Source of the DNA: WTGA01 sp965231865
GTDB taxonomy: Bacteria > Pseudomonadota > Gammaproteobacteria > Arenicellales > Poriferihabitantaceae
Assembly (NCBI GenBank): GCA_965231865.1
Contig: CBDDOJ010000002.1
Location: 992,001-1,056,000, forward strand
Direction of reading: 5' to 3'
DNA length: 64,000 nt
Each line of letters opens with the position of its first letter. Position 1 is the first letter of the stretch. The notes beneath the pieces were generated by a model. That model was not told the DNA's origin and did not search any database. It was given only the letters and a program-made list of their open reading frames with translations. Made by a program: the position numbers and the translations under genes. Positions 26,493-35,788 of the stretch are shown here, piece after piece.

Positions 26493-27269
26493 TTACCGGT
26501 GGCTCCACCTGGCCTTTCGTTTTTCAACAAACGCGGCCATTCCCTCTTTCTGGTCCTGTGTTGCAAAGGCGGACTGGAAAGTCCGGCGTTCGAACAACAG
26601 TCCGGCCTGCAGGTTTGTCTCAAGGGCCTGGTTGACACACTCCTTGTTCAGGCTCAGGCCGACCCTGGATTTCGAGGCCACATCCCGGGCCACCGTGCGG
26701 ACATCTTCCATGAACGTTTCAGCCGGAAATACCCGGGAAGCCAGGCCGGAACGTTCCGCTTCCCGGGCACCCATCATCCGTCCGGTCAAACACATGTCCA
26801 TGGCCTTGGATTTGCCCACCAGCCGGGTCAACCGCTGGGTGCCGCCCCAGCCGGGGAGAATGCCGAGGTTGATTTCAGGCTGGCCAAACATGGCCTTGCT
26901 GGACGCCAGGATAAAATCACACATCATGGCAATTTCGCAGCCACCGCCCAGGGCAAACCCGTTGACCGCAGCGATGAGCGGGGTCCGCGCCCGGCCTATC
27001 AGTGATTCCAGGTGGCTGGTGTTGTCGTCCCGGTACATGTCCATGTACGACTTGTCCTGCATCTGGGTAATGTCGGCACCCGCCGCGAATGCCTTGCCTT
27101 TCCCGGTGATGACCATGCACCCGACCTGTTCGTTCCTGTCAAGCTGACCCAGCGCTTCCCCCACTTCGGCCCGGAGTTCCCGGGACAGGGCATTGAGGAC
27201 TTCCGGTCGATTCAGGGTGATGATGCCAATGTTGCCATCGATCTCGGTTTCGATATTCTGATAATTCAA
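26493..27269 (-). CDS. Enoyl-CoA hydratase/isomerase (crotonase family)
   Basis: A 258-residue crotonase-fold protein. Oxyanion-hole motifs are KAFAAGADI and NGFALGGGCEIAM; the active-site region FGQPEINLGILPGWGGTQRL holds the catalytic glutamate. The start is a TTG at 27269 with GAGG 10 nt upstream; no ATG fits the N-terminus. Divergent from the propionyl-CoA-synthetase-type gene and co-transcribed with an MFS transporter. It may act on a short enoyl-CoA such as acryloyl- or crotonyl-CoA; specificity cannot be read from sequence. Confidence 0.9.
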   Translation of the reverse strand: MNYQNIETEIDGNIGIITLNRPEVLNALSRELRAEVGEALGQLDRNEQVGCMVITGKGKAFAAGADITQMQDKSYMDMYRDDNTSHLESLIGRARTPLIAAVNGFALGGGCEIAMMCDFILASSKAMFGQPEINLGILPGWGGTQRLTRLVGKSKAMDMCLTGRMMGAREAERSGLASRVFPAETFMEDVRTVARDVASKSRVGLSLNKECVNQALETNLQAGLLFERRTFQSAFATQDQKEGMAAFVEKRKARWSHR

Positions 27270-27370
27270 GAGTCGGTACCTCGGTTCAAAAGTAGAGGGT
27301 TGGGAGAGTGGTATGGTAGCAGGATTGCCCTGGCCACAACCGGTGCGTGAACTTTCCTGTTGCGGGTCAT

Positions 27371-27399
27371 TTCAATTACAATAGTACAATCGAATTGAA
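27371..27399. promoter_or_regulatory. Inverted repeat in the divergent ech/prpE promoter region
   Basis: TTCAATT (27371-27377) and AATTGAA (27393-27399) form a perfect 7-bp inverted repeat with a 15-bp spacer that itself contains ACAAT twice. It lies 60 bp before prpE within the 189-bp region between the two divergent genes, a suitable place for a shared regulator. Confidence 0.4.
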
Positions 27400-27458
27400 T
27401 CAGGGGATTCAGGCAAGGAAACGCTGAACCCGGAAACCCAATCCTTGATACACCAAAC

Positions 27459-29351
27459 ATGTCATATCTCGAAGTTTACCAAAAAGCCTGCCATGGTCCC
27501 GAAGAATTCTGGGCTGAAATAGCGGAAAACGTGCACTGGTACAAAAAGTGGGACCAGGTTCTGGATGATTCGGACAAACCCTTTTACCGCTGGTTCAGCG
27601 GTGGAGAAACAAATGTCTGTTACAACGCAGTGGATGCGCATGTCGAGGCAGGCCGGGGTGAACAGGCCGCCATCATCCATGACAGCGCCATCACAAACAG
27701 CCAGCAGGTCCTTACCTACAACGACCTGAAATCCGAAACCGCCCGCTTCGCCGGGGTACTGGAAGCCCTGGGTGTCGGCTACGGGGACCGGGTGATTGTC
27801 TACATGCCAATGATTCCCGAAGCCATCATCAGCATGCTGGCGTGTGCCCGGATCGGGGCCGTTCACTGCGTGGTTTTCGGGGGGTTTGCTTCCAATGAAC
27901 TCGCCGTTCGAATCGACGACTGTGAACCAAAACTGGTAGTCTCGGCGTCCTGTGGCCTGGAGCCTGGCCGCGTCGTCGAGTACAAGCCGCTTCTGGATCA
28001 GGCCATCGGACTGGCCCGTCACAAGCCTGATCATTGTGTCGTTTTGCAGCGTCCCCAGGCGGAAGCCACCATGGTAGAGGGCCGGGACATCGACTGGACC
28101 CGTGCCATGAAGGATGCCAGGAGCGCGGAGTGCGTCCCGGTGCTGGCCACGGACCCGCTGTATATTCTCTATACCTCGGGCACCACGGGGCAACCGAAAG
28201 GGGTGGTTCGGGATACCGCGGGGGGGGTCGTCGCCCTGAAATGGAGCATGAAGAATATCTACAACATGGAGCCCGGGGAGGTGTACTGGGCGGCCTCGGA
28301 CGTGGGCTGGGTGGTGGGCCATTCCTATATCGTGTATGCCCCCCTGTTTAACGGCAATACCACCATCGTGTTTGAAGGCAAGCCCGTGGGCACGCCGGAC
28401 CCCGGGGTCTTCTGGCGGGTCATCTCCGAGCACCGGGTGAAGGTGCTGTTCACGGCGCCCACTGCGTTTCGCGCCATCAAGAAGGAGGACCTGAATGGAG
28501 ACTTTATCCGGAAATACGACATTTCATGCCTGGAATCCCTTTTTCTTGCCGGGGAACGCACCGACCCCGATACCCTGAACTGGGCCAAGGAAAAACTGGG
28601 GGTCCCGGTGATCGACCATTGGTGGCAGACCGAAACCGGCTGGGCGATCTGCTCCAATTGCCTGGGCATTGAGGCGCTGCCCGTTAAGGACGGTTCCCCG
28701 ACCCGCCCGGTCCCGGGATGGCAGCTCGAAGCACTGGATGAGGAGGCCAGGGCCGTCAAGCCGGGTGATGTCGGCGCGCTGGTGGTCAGGCTCCCCCTTC
28801 CTCCGGGCACGTTTCCGACTTTGTGGAATGCCCGGCAGCGGTATATTGATTCGTACATGAAGACCTATCCCGGATATTACGAAACCGGTGATGCCGGCTA
28901 TATTGATGAGGATGGGTATGTATTCGTGATGTCCCGGACGGATGATGTCATCAATGTTGCCGGCCATCGCCTGTCCACCGGTGCCATTGAGGAAGTCCTG
29001 GCATCCCATCCGGATGTGGCGGAATGTGCCGTCATGGGGGTGGCCGATGCCCTGAAGGGGGAACTGCCCCTGGGCTGCCTGGTGCTGAATGCCGGTGTCA
29101 AACGGGATGAACGCGAGATTGTTGACGAATGTATCCGGCTTGTCCGGGAAAAAATCGGGCCGGTGGCCGCATTCAAGCTTGCCACCATCATCCAAAGATT
29201 GCCAAAGACCCGGTCCGGAAAGATCCTGCGGGGAACCATGAAAAAAATTGCCGACAATTCCGAGTGGAACATGCCGGCAACCATTGATGACCCGGCGATC
29301 CTGGACGAGATATCGGAATCTCTGCGGAAGCTCGGCTATGCAGGCGCCTGA
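27459..29351 (+). CDS. prpE: Propionyl-CoA synthetase-type acyl-CoA ligase
   Basis: A 630-residue AMP-forming synthetase of the PrpE/ACSS3 branch; activates propionate (or acrylate, acetate) to the CoA ester. Motifs: YTSGTTGQPKGVV (ATP binding), ASDVGWVVGHSYIVYAPL, WWQTETGW, YYETGDAGYIDEDGYVFVM, DDVINVAGHRLSTGAIEE and the catalytic lysine in PKTRSGKILRG. The LPLPPGTFPTLW segment separates PrpE from acetyl-CoA synthetases. Followed after 6 bp by gshB. In marine DMSP degraders PrpE activates acrylate; that role is possible here but unproven. Confidence 0.92.
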   Translation: MSYLEVYQKACHGPEEFWAEIAENVHWYKKWDQVLDDSDKPFYRWFSGGETNVCYNAVDAHVEAGRGEQAAIIHDSAITNSQQVLTYNDLKSETARFAGVLEALGVGYGDRVIVYMPMIPEAIISMLACARIGAVHCVVFGGFASNELAVRIDDCEPKLVVSASCGLEPGRVVEYKPLLDQAIGLARHKPDHCVVLQRPQAEATMVEGRDIDWTRAMKDARSAECVPVLATDPLYILYTSGTTGQPKGVVRDTAGGVVALKWSMKNIYNMEPGEVYWAASDVGWVVGHSYIVYAPLFNGNTTIVFEGKPVGTPDPGVFWRVISEHRVKVLFTAPTAFRAIKKEDLNGDFIRKYDISCLESLFLAGERTDPDTLNWAKEKLGVPVIDHWWQTETGWAICSNCLGIEALPVKDGSPTRPVPGWQLEALDEEARAVKPGDVGALVVRLPLPPGTFPTLWNARQRYIDSYMKTYPGYYETGDAGYIDEDGYVFVMSRTDDVINVAGHRLSTGAIEEVLASHPDVAECAVMGVADALKGELPLGCLVLNAGVKRDEREIVDECIRLVREKIGPVAAFKLATIIQRLPKTRSGKILRGTMKKIADNSEWNMPATIDDPAILDEISESLRKLGYAGA

Positions 29352-29357
29352 CTTGAC

Positions 29358-30320
29358 TTGCAACCGGCGGTTGTCCCTGAATTGAAGCACGCGTTCATCA
29401 TGGACCCCCTTGACGGGGTCAAGGCCTGGAAGGATACGTCGTATTTCCTGATGCTGGCCTGCAGGGAGCACGGGCATCGTGTCTGTTATCTGGATCAGCG
29501 TGACCTCTGGCTTGAACACGACCGGTTGCATGGCAGGGTGTCCTGGCTCGAAGTCCATGCGAATCCGGGTCATCCCTTCACGGTGCTGGAGGAAACCTCG
29601 CTGGAGCTGGGAGAACTGGATACGGTATGGGTGCGCACCGACCCCCCTTTTGACCGGCGTTATTTTTACACGACGCTGCTGCTGGACTACCTGCCGGACA
29701 GTACCCGGGTGATTAACCGGCCTGCTGGAATCCGCAACTGGAATGAAAAACTGGCGGCGCTGTACTATCCGGAATATACCCCCCTCACGCTGGTCACCAG
29801 CGATCCCGACGCAATCCGGGATTTTGCGGAGGAACAGGGCCGGGTCACGGTGAAGCCGGTGGATGGCTACGGCGGGAAGGGCATCGTGTTTTACCGCCAT
29901 GGAGACCCGGTTCACGCACTGGGGGAAGCGACCCACCAGGGGCGGCAGTGGGTCATTGTGCAGGAATACCTGCCCGCAGCCGTGGAGGGAGACAAGCGCA
30001 TTTTATTGCTGAACGGGGATCCCATGGGGGCGATATTGCGGGTTCACGCGGAGGGAGTCGAGTTGAATAATATGGATGCCGGGGGCAGCGCCCATCCCAG
30101 CGGCCTGGATGCCAGGGACATGGAAATCTGTTCCGCATTAAAGCAGGGCCTGGTGGAGCAGGGTGTTTTTTTCGCTGGAATTGATATTATTGGCGGCATG
30201 CTGATTGAGGTGAACGTCACCAGTCCCACCGGCCTGCAGGAAATGAGTCGTTTCGACGGGGTGGACTATCACCTGCAGATGATTTCCGCTCTCGCAGAAC
30301 CTTCGGGGAACCAGAAATGA
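29358..30320 (+). CDS. gshB: Glutathione synthetase
   Basis: A 320-residue ATP-grasp ligase joining gamma-glutamylcysteine and glycine. Landmarks are AFIMDPLDGVKAWKDTSYF, WVRTDPPFDRRYFYTTLLLD, INRPAGIRNWNEKLAALYYP, VTVKPVDGYGGKGIVFY, GDKRILLLNG and GGMLIEVNVTSPTGLQE. The start is a TTG at 29358. A second in-frame TTG at 29382 would give MKHAFIMDPL, closer to known GshB proteins, so the start is uncertain. It overlaps gmhA by four bases. No gshA is in the window. Confidence 0.92.
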   Translation: MQPAVVPELKHAFIMDPLDGVKAWKDTSYFLMLACREHGHRVCYLDQRDLWLEHDRLHGRVSWLEVHANPGHPFTVLEETSLELGELDTVWVRTDPPFDRRYFYTTLLLDYLPDSTRVINRPAGIRNWNEKLAALYYPEYTPLTLVTSDPDAIRDFAEEQGRVTVKPVDGYGGKGIVFYRHGDPVHALGEATHQGRQWVIVQEYLPAAVEGDKRILLLNGDPMGAILRVHAEGVELNNMDAGGSAHPSGLDARDMEICSALKQGLVEQGVFFAGIDIIGGMLIEVNVTSPTGLQEMSRFDGVDYHLQMISALAEPSGNQK

Positions 30321-30907
30321 AGTCACAGATACTGTCGTCGCTGAATGATTCCAGGACCGCGCTGGAAAAACTCATGGAGGATTCCGGGAAAATCGAATGT
30401 ATCGCCGCTGCCGCCCGCCTGCTGATCTCGACCCTGCAACGCGGCAATGCCATTTACAGTTGCGGAAACGGCGGCTCCATGAGCGATGCCATGCATTTTG
30501 CAGAAGAACTCACCGGGCGATACCGGGACCATCGAAGAGGTCTTGCCGCCACCGCCATCAGCGATCCCGGCCACCTGTCCTGCGTGGCCAATGATTACGG
30601 CTATGAACAGGTGTTTTCCAGGTATCTTGAGGCAAGAGGCAATCCGGGAGATGCCCTGGTTGCGATCAGTACAAGCGGAAAAAGTGCAAACACCGTCCGT
30701 GCGGCGGAATTTGCCCGGGAAAACGGCATCCGGGTCATCACCCTGACCGGAAGCCCCGGATCCAGGCTCGGTGTCCTCGCGGATGTGGATATCCACACCA
30801 TCGAATATCCCTATGCAGACAAGATCCAGGAGTTGCACATCAAGATTCTGCATATTCTCATCGAACTGATCGAAAGATCATTCTTTCCCGGTAATTTTCC
30901 GGAGTGA
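30317..30907 (+). CDS. gmhA: Phosphoheptose isomerase (SIS domain)
   Basis: A 196-residue SIS-domain protein. It isomerises sedoheptulose 7-phosphate to D-glycero-D-manno-heptose 7-phosphate for the lipopolysaccharide core. SCGNGGSMSDAMHFAEELTG is the sugar-phosphate loop; AISTSGKSANTVRAAEFARE and IEYPYADKIQELHIKILH are GmhA-typical, with the catalytic Glu and His present. The ATG overlaps the gshB stop (ATGA). The gene order prpE-gshB-gmhA is unusual. Confidence 0.92.
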   Translation: MKSQILSSLNDSRTALEKLMEDSGKIECIAAAARLLISTLQRGNAIYSCGNGGSMSDAMHFAEELTGRYRDHRRGLAATAISDPGHLSCVANDYGYEQVFSRYLEARGNPGDALVAISTSGKSANTVRAAEFARENGIRVITLTGSPGSRLGVLADVDIHTIEYPYADKIQELHIKILHILIELIERSFFPGNFPE

Positions 30908-31097
30908 TCCGGTTCCTGCAACCCCTGCCCTGGCCGGCAGTCCCGGGACCTTTCCGGCATCGGGTGGGGAAATACGCCGGGATTGAAGCCGTTGCCTTCA
31001 TGAAGGTTTCCGGGTACGGTGCATTCCACCGCCGCCTGTCCGGACAGCTGGTGGTGCATTGTTGCCGTCTTCCATTGTTTCTTTAAGGAGTCTGACC

Positions 31098-34000
31098 ATG
31101 AAAGGCAAATGGGAATTCTGGATTGACCGGGGGGGTACCTTTACGGATGTCGTTGCCCGCCGACCGAATGGCGAGGTGATGATCCATAAACTGCTGTCGG
31201 AAAACCCGGAACAATACCGGGACGCGGCCATCCAGGGAATCAAGGATGTTCTGGGTGTGGATGCCCGGAACCGGCTGGACACCTCCCGGATATCGACCAT
31301 CAAAATGGGTACGACGGTGGCCACCAATGCGCTGCTTGAGCGCAAGGGCGACGATACCCTGCTGGTGATTACCCGGGGATTCCGGGACCAGCTGAGAATA
31401 GGCTACCAGGCTCGCCCGGATCTTTTTGCCCTGGACATCGAACTGCCGGAAATGCTGTACCGTGAAGTCCTGGAAGTCGATGAACGCATGGATGCCCACG
31501 GCAATGTCCTGCGTGGACTGGATGAACAGCATGCCCGGGCACAGCTGCAGCAATACCATGACGACGGCATCCGGTGTGTGGCCATTGTCCTGATGCATGG
31601 ATACCGCTACCACCAGCATGAACGGGTTCTGGAAGGGATCGCCAAAGAGATTGGTTTCACCCAGATTTCGGTGAGCCACCGGGTCAGTCCATTGATGAAA
31701 CTGGTCTCCCGTGGAGACACCACGGTGGTGGATGCCTACCTGTCGCCTATTCTCCGCCGCTATGTCCACCAGGTGGCCTGTGAACTGGAGGGTTTTGAAG
31801 AGCATGGCGGGAAACTGATGTTCATGCGTTCCAATGGAGGGTTGACCGATGCCCGGTTCTTCCAGGGAAAGGATGCCATATTGTCCGGTCCGGCAGGGGG
31901 TGTGGTGGGGATGGCCAGGGTGAGCGAAGGGGCGGGAATCGACAACGTTATTGGTTTCGACATGGGGGGAACCTCCACGGATGTCAGTCACTACAACGGC
32001 GGGTTTGAAAAAGCCTTTGAAACCACGGTGGCGGGGGTCCGGTTGCGGGCACCGATGATGTTGATCCATACGGTAGCGGCGGGGGGTGGATCCATTCTTT
32101 TTTTTGATGGTGCCCGGTACCGGGTGGGCCCGGATTCGGCAGGAGCGAACCCGGGGCCATGCGCCTACCGAAACCAGGGACCGTTGACCATCACCGACTG
32201 CAATGTGATGGTGGGGAAACTCCAGCCGGACCTGTTTCCCCGGGTTTTCGGGCCCAATGCAGACCAGCCCATTGACGCCGACAGTGTCCAGGCCGAATTC
32301 CAGGCCCTGGCAGACCGGATCCGGCACGATACGGGGGACTCCCGGAGCCCGGAAGCGGTGGCCGCGGGGTTTCTTTCCATTGCGGTGGAGAACATGGCCA
32401 ATGCCATCAAGAAGGTTTCCGTACAGCGGGGCTATGATGTTTCAGAATACACGTTGTGCTGTTTTGGGGGTGCAGGGGGGCAGCACGCCTGCCTGGTCGC
32501 CGATGCCCTGGCCATGAAGCAGATTCTGATCCATCCGTTTGCCGGGGTGCTGTCGGCGTACGGCATGGGGTTGGCGGACACCGTGGTAGACCGCCAGCAG
32601 GCCATCGAATCCACCTTGAATGAAGCCCTGCTTGGGGAATTGAAGGGTCTGCTGGATGAACTGCAACAGGCAGGAATCGCCGGACTGGAGCAGCAGGGGG
32701 CCGGGGGCAATGATTTGTCATTCCGCAGGTCCCTGCATATTCGCTACCAGGGTTCGGATACGGCACTGATCGTACCCGAAGCCCCCCTTGGGGAAGTTGT
32801 CGCGAGTTTTGAAGCGCTTCACCAGATGAGGTTCGGGTTTGTTTCATCGGACAAGGAGATGATCGTGGAGTCAATTCAGATGGAAGCGGTCTCCTTGGCC
32901 AGGCCCTCCACCATCGTCAACGAGCCGGGTGCGGACCCGGCGGACACCACCGAACCCCGGCCGGAAGTGGTGAGGGAGTGCTTTATGGAAGACCGCTGGG
33001 CCAGGATACCCTTCTACCGGCGCGCGTCGCTGATCGTTGACCAGCCGGTCAATGGCCCGGCGATCATTCTCGATTCCACGGGCACGGTTGTGGTTGAACC
33101 GGACTGGCGGGCCATTTTGCGACAGGACAACAACCTGATCCTGCAGCGTTACCTGGAAAAAAAGGAAGCCCGGGCCATCGGCACGGCCGTGGACCCGGTG
33201 ATGCTGGAAATATTCAACAACCTGTTTATGTCCATCGCAGAACAAATGGGATCCGTTTTGGAAAATACCGCAGCGTCGGTGAATATCAAGGAGCGACTGG
33301 ATTTTTCCTGTGCCATTTTTGACCCCGGTGGAGGCCTGGTTGCCAATGCCCCCCACATGCCGGTGCACCTGGGGTCCATGGGAGAAAGCATCAAGATGGT
33401 GATCCGGGAAAGAGGCGGGGGCATGGTTCCCGGGGATGCCTATATCCTCAATGCCCCCTACAACGGCGGCACCCACCTTCCGGATGTCACCATCATCAAG
33501 CCTGTCTTTACCCGGGAGGGCAACATCCTGTTTTATGTCGCCTCCCGGGGCCACCACGCGGATATTGGAGGCAAAACTCCAGGGTCCGCACCGGCGGATT
33601 CCACCAGCATAGAAGAGGAAGGGGTGTTGATCGACAACCAGAAGCTGGTGGAGAATGACCTGTTCAGGGAACGGGAAATGCTTGAGCTGCTGACGGACAA
33701 TCCGTGGCCGGCCAGGAATCCACAGATGAACCTGGCCGATTTCAAGGCCCAGCTGGCAGCCTGCGAGAAAGGAGCCAGGGAACTGCTGAAAATGGTGGAA
33801 CACTACAGCGTGGAAACCGTGCATGCCTACATGAAGCATGTCCAGGACAATGCGGAAGAAGCGGTCCGCCGGGTATTGAGCGTGCTGGATGACGGCGCAT
33901 TCACCTACACCATGGACGATGGTCACCGGATTTCCGTGGCCATCAGCGTGGATCGGAAGAACCGGAAGGCGGTGGTGGATTTTTCCGGAACGAGTGCCCA

Positions 34001-34718
34001 GCATCCGGGCAATTTCAATGCCCCCACCGCGGTGGTCCGGGCGGCGGTACTGTATGTGTTCCGTTGCCTGGTGGATGACAATATCCCACTGAATGAAGGT
34101 TGCCTCAAACCCATGGAAATTATCATTCCCGAGGATTCCATGATCCGGCCCCGGTACCCTGCCGCAGTGGTGGCGGGCAATGTGGAAACCTCCCAGTACC
34201 TGGTGGATACCCTGTTTGGGGCGATCCGGGTGGTTGCCGCTGCCCAGGGAACCATGAATAATTTTATCTGGGGCAATGATGAGCACCAGTATTACGAAAC
34301 CATCTGCGGAGGGGCCGGTGCCACCGCCAATCGACCGGGTGCGGATGCCGTGCATACCCATATGACGAATTCCCGGCTCACGGACCCTGAAGTCCTGGAA
34401 TGGCGATTTCCGGTGGTGCTGGAATCATTCGAAATCAGGCGCGGTTCCGGAGGAGCCGGCCAGAATCGCGGCGGGGATGGCGTGGTCCGAAAAATCCGCT
34501 TCCGGGAAGCCATGACTGCGAATATCATATCGGGCCACCGAAAAGTGCCGCCGTATGGGCTGGGTGGGGGAGGCGACGGCCAGACCGGTGTCAACCGGGT
34601 GGTTCACGCCGACGGGTCCGTCACCGAATTGTCCGGTACCGACCAGATCGAACTGCGGGAAGGGGACCGGTTCGAGATCCAGACACCAGGGGGGGGCGGG
34701 TATGGCCATGCCGATTGA
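31098..34718 (+). CDS. 5-oxoprolinase (ATP-hydrolysing), fused HyuA-HyuB type
   Basis: A 1206-residue protein. The N-terminal half is hydantoinase A-like: FWIDRGGTFTDVV at the start, GTTVATNALLERKG, and DMGGTSTDVS near residue 290. The C-terminal half, from about residue 690, is hydantoinase B-like: LEIFNNLFMSIAEQMG, NAPHMPVHLGSMGE, DAYILNAPYNGGTHLPD, and a terminal glycine-rich GGGGYG. The one-chain layout and length match 5-oxoprolinase, which opens pyroglutamate to glutamate with ATP. AAGGAG lies 7 nt before the ATG. With gshB nearby, a role in gamma-glutamyl turnover is sensible. Hydantoinase activity on another lactam remains possible. Confidence 0.88.
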   Translation: MKGKWEFWIDRGGTFTDVVARRPNGEVMIHKLLSENPEQYRDAAIQGIKDVLGVDARNRLDTSRISTIKMGTTVATNALLERKGDDTLLVITRGFRDQLRIGYQARPDLFALDIELPEMLYREVLEVDERMDAHGNVLRGLDEQHARAQLQQYHDDGIRCVAIVLMHGYRYHQHERVLEGIAKEIGFTQISVSHRVSPLMKLVSRGDTTVVDAYLSPILRRYVHQVACELEGFEEHGGKLMFMRSNGGLTDARFFQGKDAILSGPAGGVVGMARVSEGAGIDNVIGFDMGGTSTDVSHYNGGFEKAFETTVAGVRLRAPMMLIHTVAAGGGSILFFDGARYRVGPDSAGANPGPCAYRNQGPLTITDCNVMVGKLQPDLFPRVFGPNADQPIDADSVQAEFQALADRIRHDTGDSRSPEAVAAGFLSIAVENMANAIKKVSVQRGYDVSEYTLCCFGGAGGQHACLVADALAMKQILIHPFAGVLSAYGMGLADTVVDRQQAIESTLNEALLGELKGLLDELQQAGIAGLEQQGAGGNDLSFRRSLHIRYQGSDTALIVPEAPLGEVVASFEALHQMRFGFVSSDKEMIVESIQMEAVSLARPSTIVNEPGADPADTTEPRPEVVRECFMEDRWARIPFYRRASLIVDQPVNGPAIILDSTGTVVVEPDWRAILRQDNNLILQRYLEKKEARAIGTAVDPVMLEIFNNLFMSIAEQMGSVLENTAASVNIKERLDFSCAIFDPGGGLVANAPHMPVHLGSMGESIKMVIRERGGGMVPGDAYILNAPYNGGTHLPDVTIIKPVFTREGNILFYVASRGHHADIGGKTPGSAPADSTSIEEEGVLIDNQKLVENDLFREREMLELLTDNPWPARNPQMNLADFKAQLAACEKGARELLKMVEHYSVETVHAYMKHVQDNAEEAVRRVLSVLDDGAFTYTMDDGHRISVAISVDRKNRKAVVDFSGTSAQHPGNFNAPTAVVRAAVLYVFRCLVDDNIPLNEGCLKPMEIIIPEDSMIRPRYPAAVVAGNVETSQYLVDTLFGAIRVVAAAQGTMNNFIWGNDEHQYYETICGGAGATANRPGADAVHTHMTNSRLTDPEVLEWRFPVVLESFEIRRGSGGAGQNRGGDGVVRKIRFREAMTANIISGHRKVPPYGLGGGGDGQTGVNRVVHADGSVTELSGTDQIELREGDRFEIQTPGGGGYGHAD

Positions 34719-34854
34719 CCGCTCCGTTCATTTTCAGGAATCGAACCCCGCCCGGCCAGCGGCGGGTCCGGCGGGTTAACATTCAGGTCAGCCCAATGCC
34801 GGTAGCGGCCTGTTTATCTCCAGACGCTTGCTGTCATCCGGTCATGTGATCGCC

Positions 34855-35685
34855 ATGTTTACTGTGAAACCGAGCAAATTGTCCGTGGTGTTAATGGGGT
34901 TGGTGACGATGTTCCTCCAGCCTGGAAATCCTGCCCTGGGGGGGGAGCAGGAGCCCATTGTTTATCTGGCGACCACCACCAGCACTGAAAACTCTGGATT
35001 GATCGAACATCTCCTGCCAGCGCTGGAGGCGGACACCGGGTTCTCCTATCGGGTCATCGCGGTGGGGACTGGAAAAGCCCTGCAGATGGGCCGGGCCGGG
35101 GATGTGGACATCCTGCTGGTGCATGCCAGGGAAAGTGAACTGGAATTTGTGGAACAGGGATACGGGGTGGACAGAAAGAAGGTCATGTACAACGATTTTG
35201 TCATCGTCGGCCCCAAAGAAGACCCGGCCCGGGTGGCGGAATCGTCGAGTGCGCAAAACGCATTTGAAAGAATTGGCACTTCCCCCGCAACCTTTGTTTC
35301 CCGGGGGGACAATTCAGGGACCCACAAAAGGGAGATAAAAATCTGGCAGGCGGCCCACCGGGAGCCCACGGGAGACGGGTACCGGGAGGTTGGACAGGGA
35401 ATGGGAAAAACACTGCTCATTGCCAGCGAACTGGGTGCCTATACCATCACCGACCGGGGCACCTGGATCTTTACCGAGGACAAGCTGGCCCTGGAAATCC
35501 TTTTCCAGAACGATGACCTGTTATTCAATCAGTACAGTGTCATCACCATCAATCCTGACCTGCATGACATCAACCATGCCGGCGCCCGGGCGTTTACGCG
35601 CTGGATCACCTCTGCTGCGGGACAGCGAAAGATCAACGAATACCAGATTAATGAAAAAAAACTCTTTCATGCAAATGCCAGATAG
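34855..35685 (+). CDS. tupA: Tungstate-type ABC transporter binding protein (TupA-like)
   Basis: A 276-residue periplasmic oxyanion-binding protein. A signal peptide precedes GGEQEPIVYLATTTSTENSG; the TTTSTENSGL loop and GTGKALQMGRAGDVDILLVH are TupA hallmarks, as are SRGDNSGTHKRE and GAYTITDRGTW. The ATG at 34855 was preferred to a TTG at 34828. The partner permease TupB and ATPase TupC are not in the window. Tungstate (or molybdate) would feed molybdopterin enzymes such as formate dehydrogenase, in keeping with one-carbon metabolism. Confidence 0.9.
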   Translation: MFTVKPSKLSVVLMGLVTMFLQPGNPALGGEQEPIVYLATTTSTENSGLIEHLLPALEADTGFSYRVIAVGTGKALQMGRAGDVDILLVHARESELEFVEQGYGVDRKKVMYNDFVIVGPKEDPARVAESSSAQNAFERIGTSPATFVSRGDNSGTHKREIKIWQAAHREPTGDGYREVGQGMGKTLLIASELGAYTITDRGTWIFTEDKLALEILFQNDDLLFNQYSVITINPDLHDINHAGARAFTRWITSAAGQRKINEYQINEKKLFHANAR

Positions 35686-35760
35686 GGAGAAGGGGTGGGT
35701 TGCCGCTCCCATGGACCCGTCCGCCGGCTCCTGCGGTTTGTGCCGGGGAAGTCAGCAGGC

Positions 35761-35784
35761 CGGGCCAGATACCGGGCCAGATAC
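35761..35784. repeat. 12-bp tandem duplication CGGGCCAGATAC
   Basis: CGGGCCAGATAC is repeated exactly at 35761-35772 and 35773-35784, in the 103-bp gap between the convergent tupA and Kef-type genes. Probably a replication-slippage duplication; no function is evident. Confidence 0.85.
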
Positions 35785-35788
35785 CAGG

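Noticed and set aside
28524..29936. A 470-codon minus-strand frame opposite prpE and gshB
   Set aside because: It spans the junction of two certain genes on the other strand and has no family motifs.
32871..34361. A 496-codon open frame on the minus strand opposite 5-oxoprolinase (and another at 31083-32327)
   Set aside because: Shadow of the coding strand; His/Gly/Pro-rich translation without any recognisable motif.
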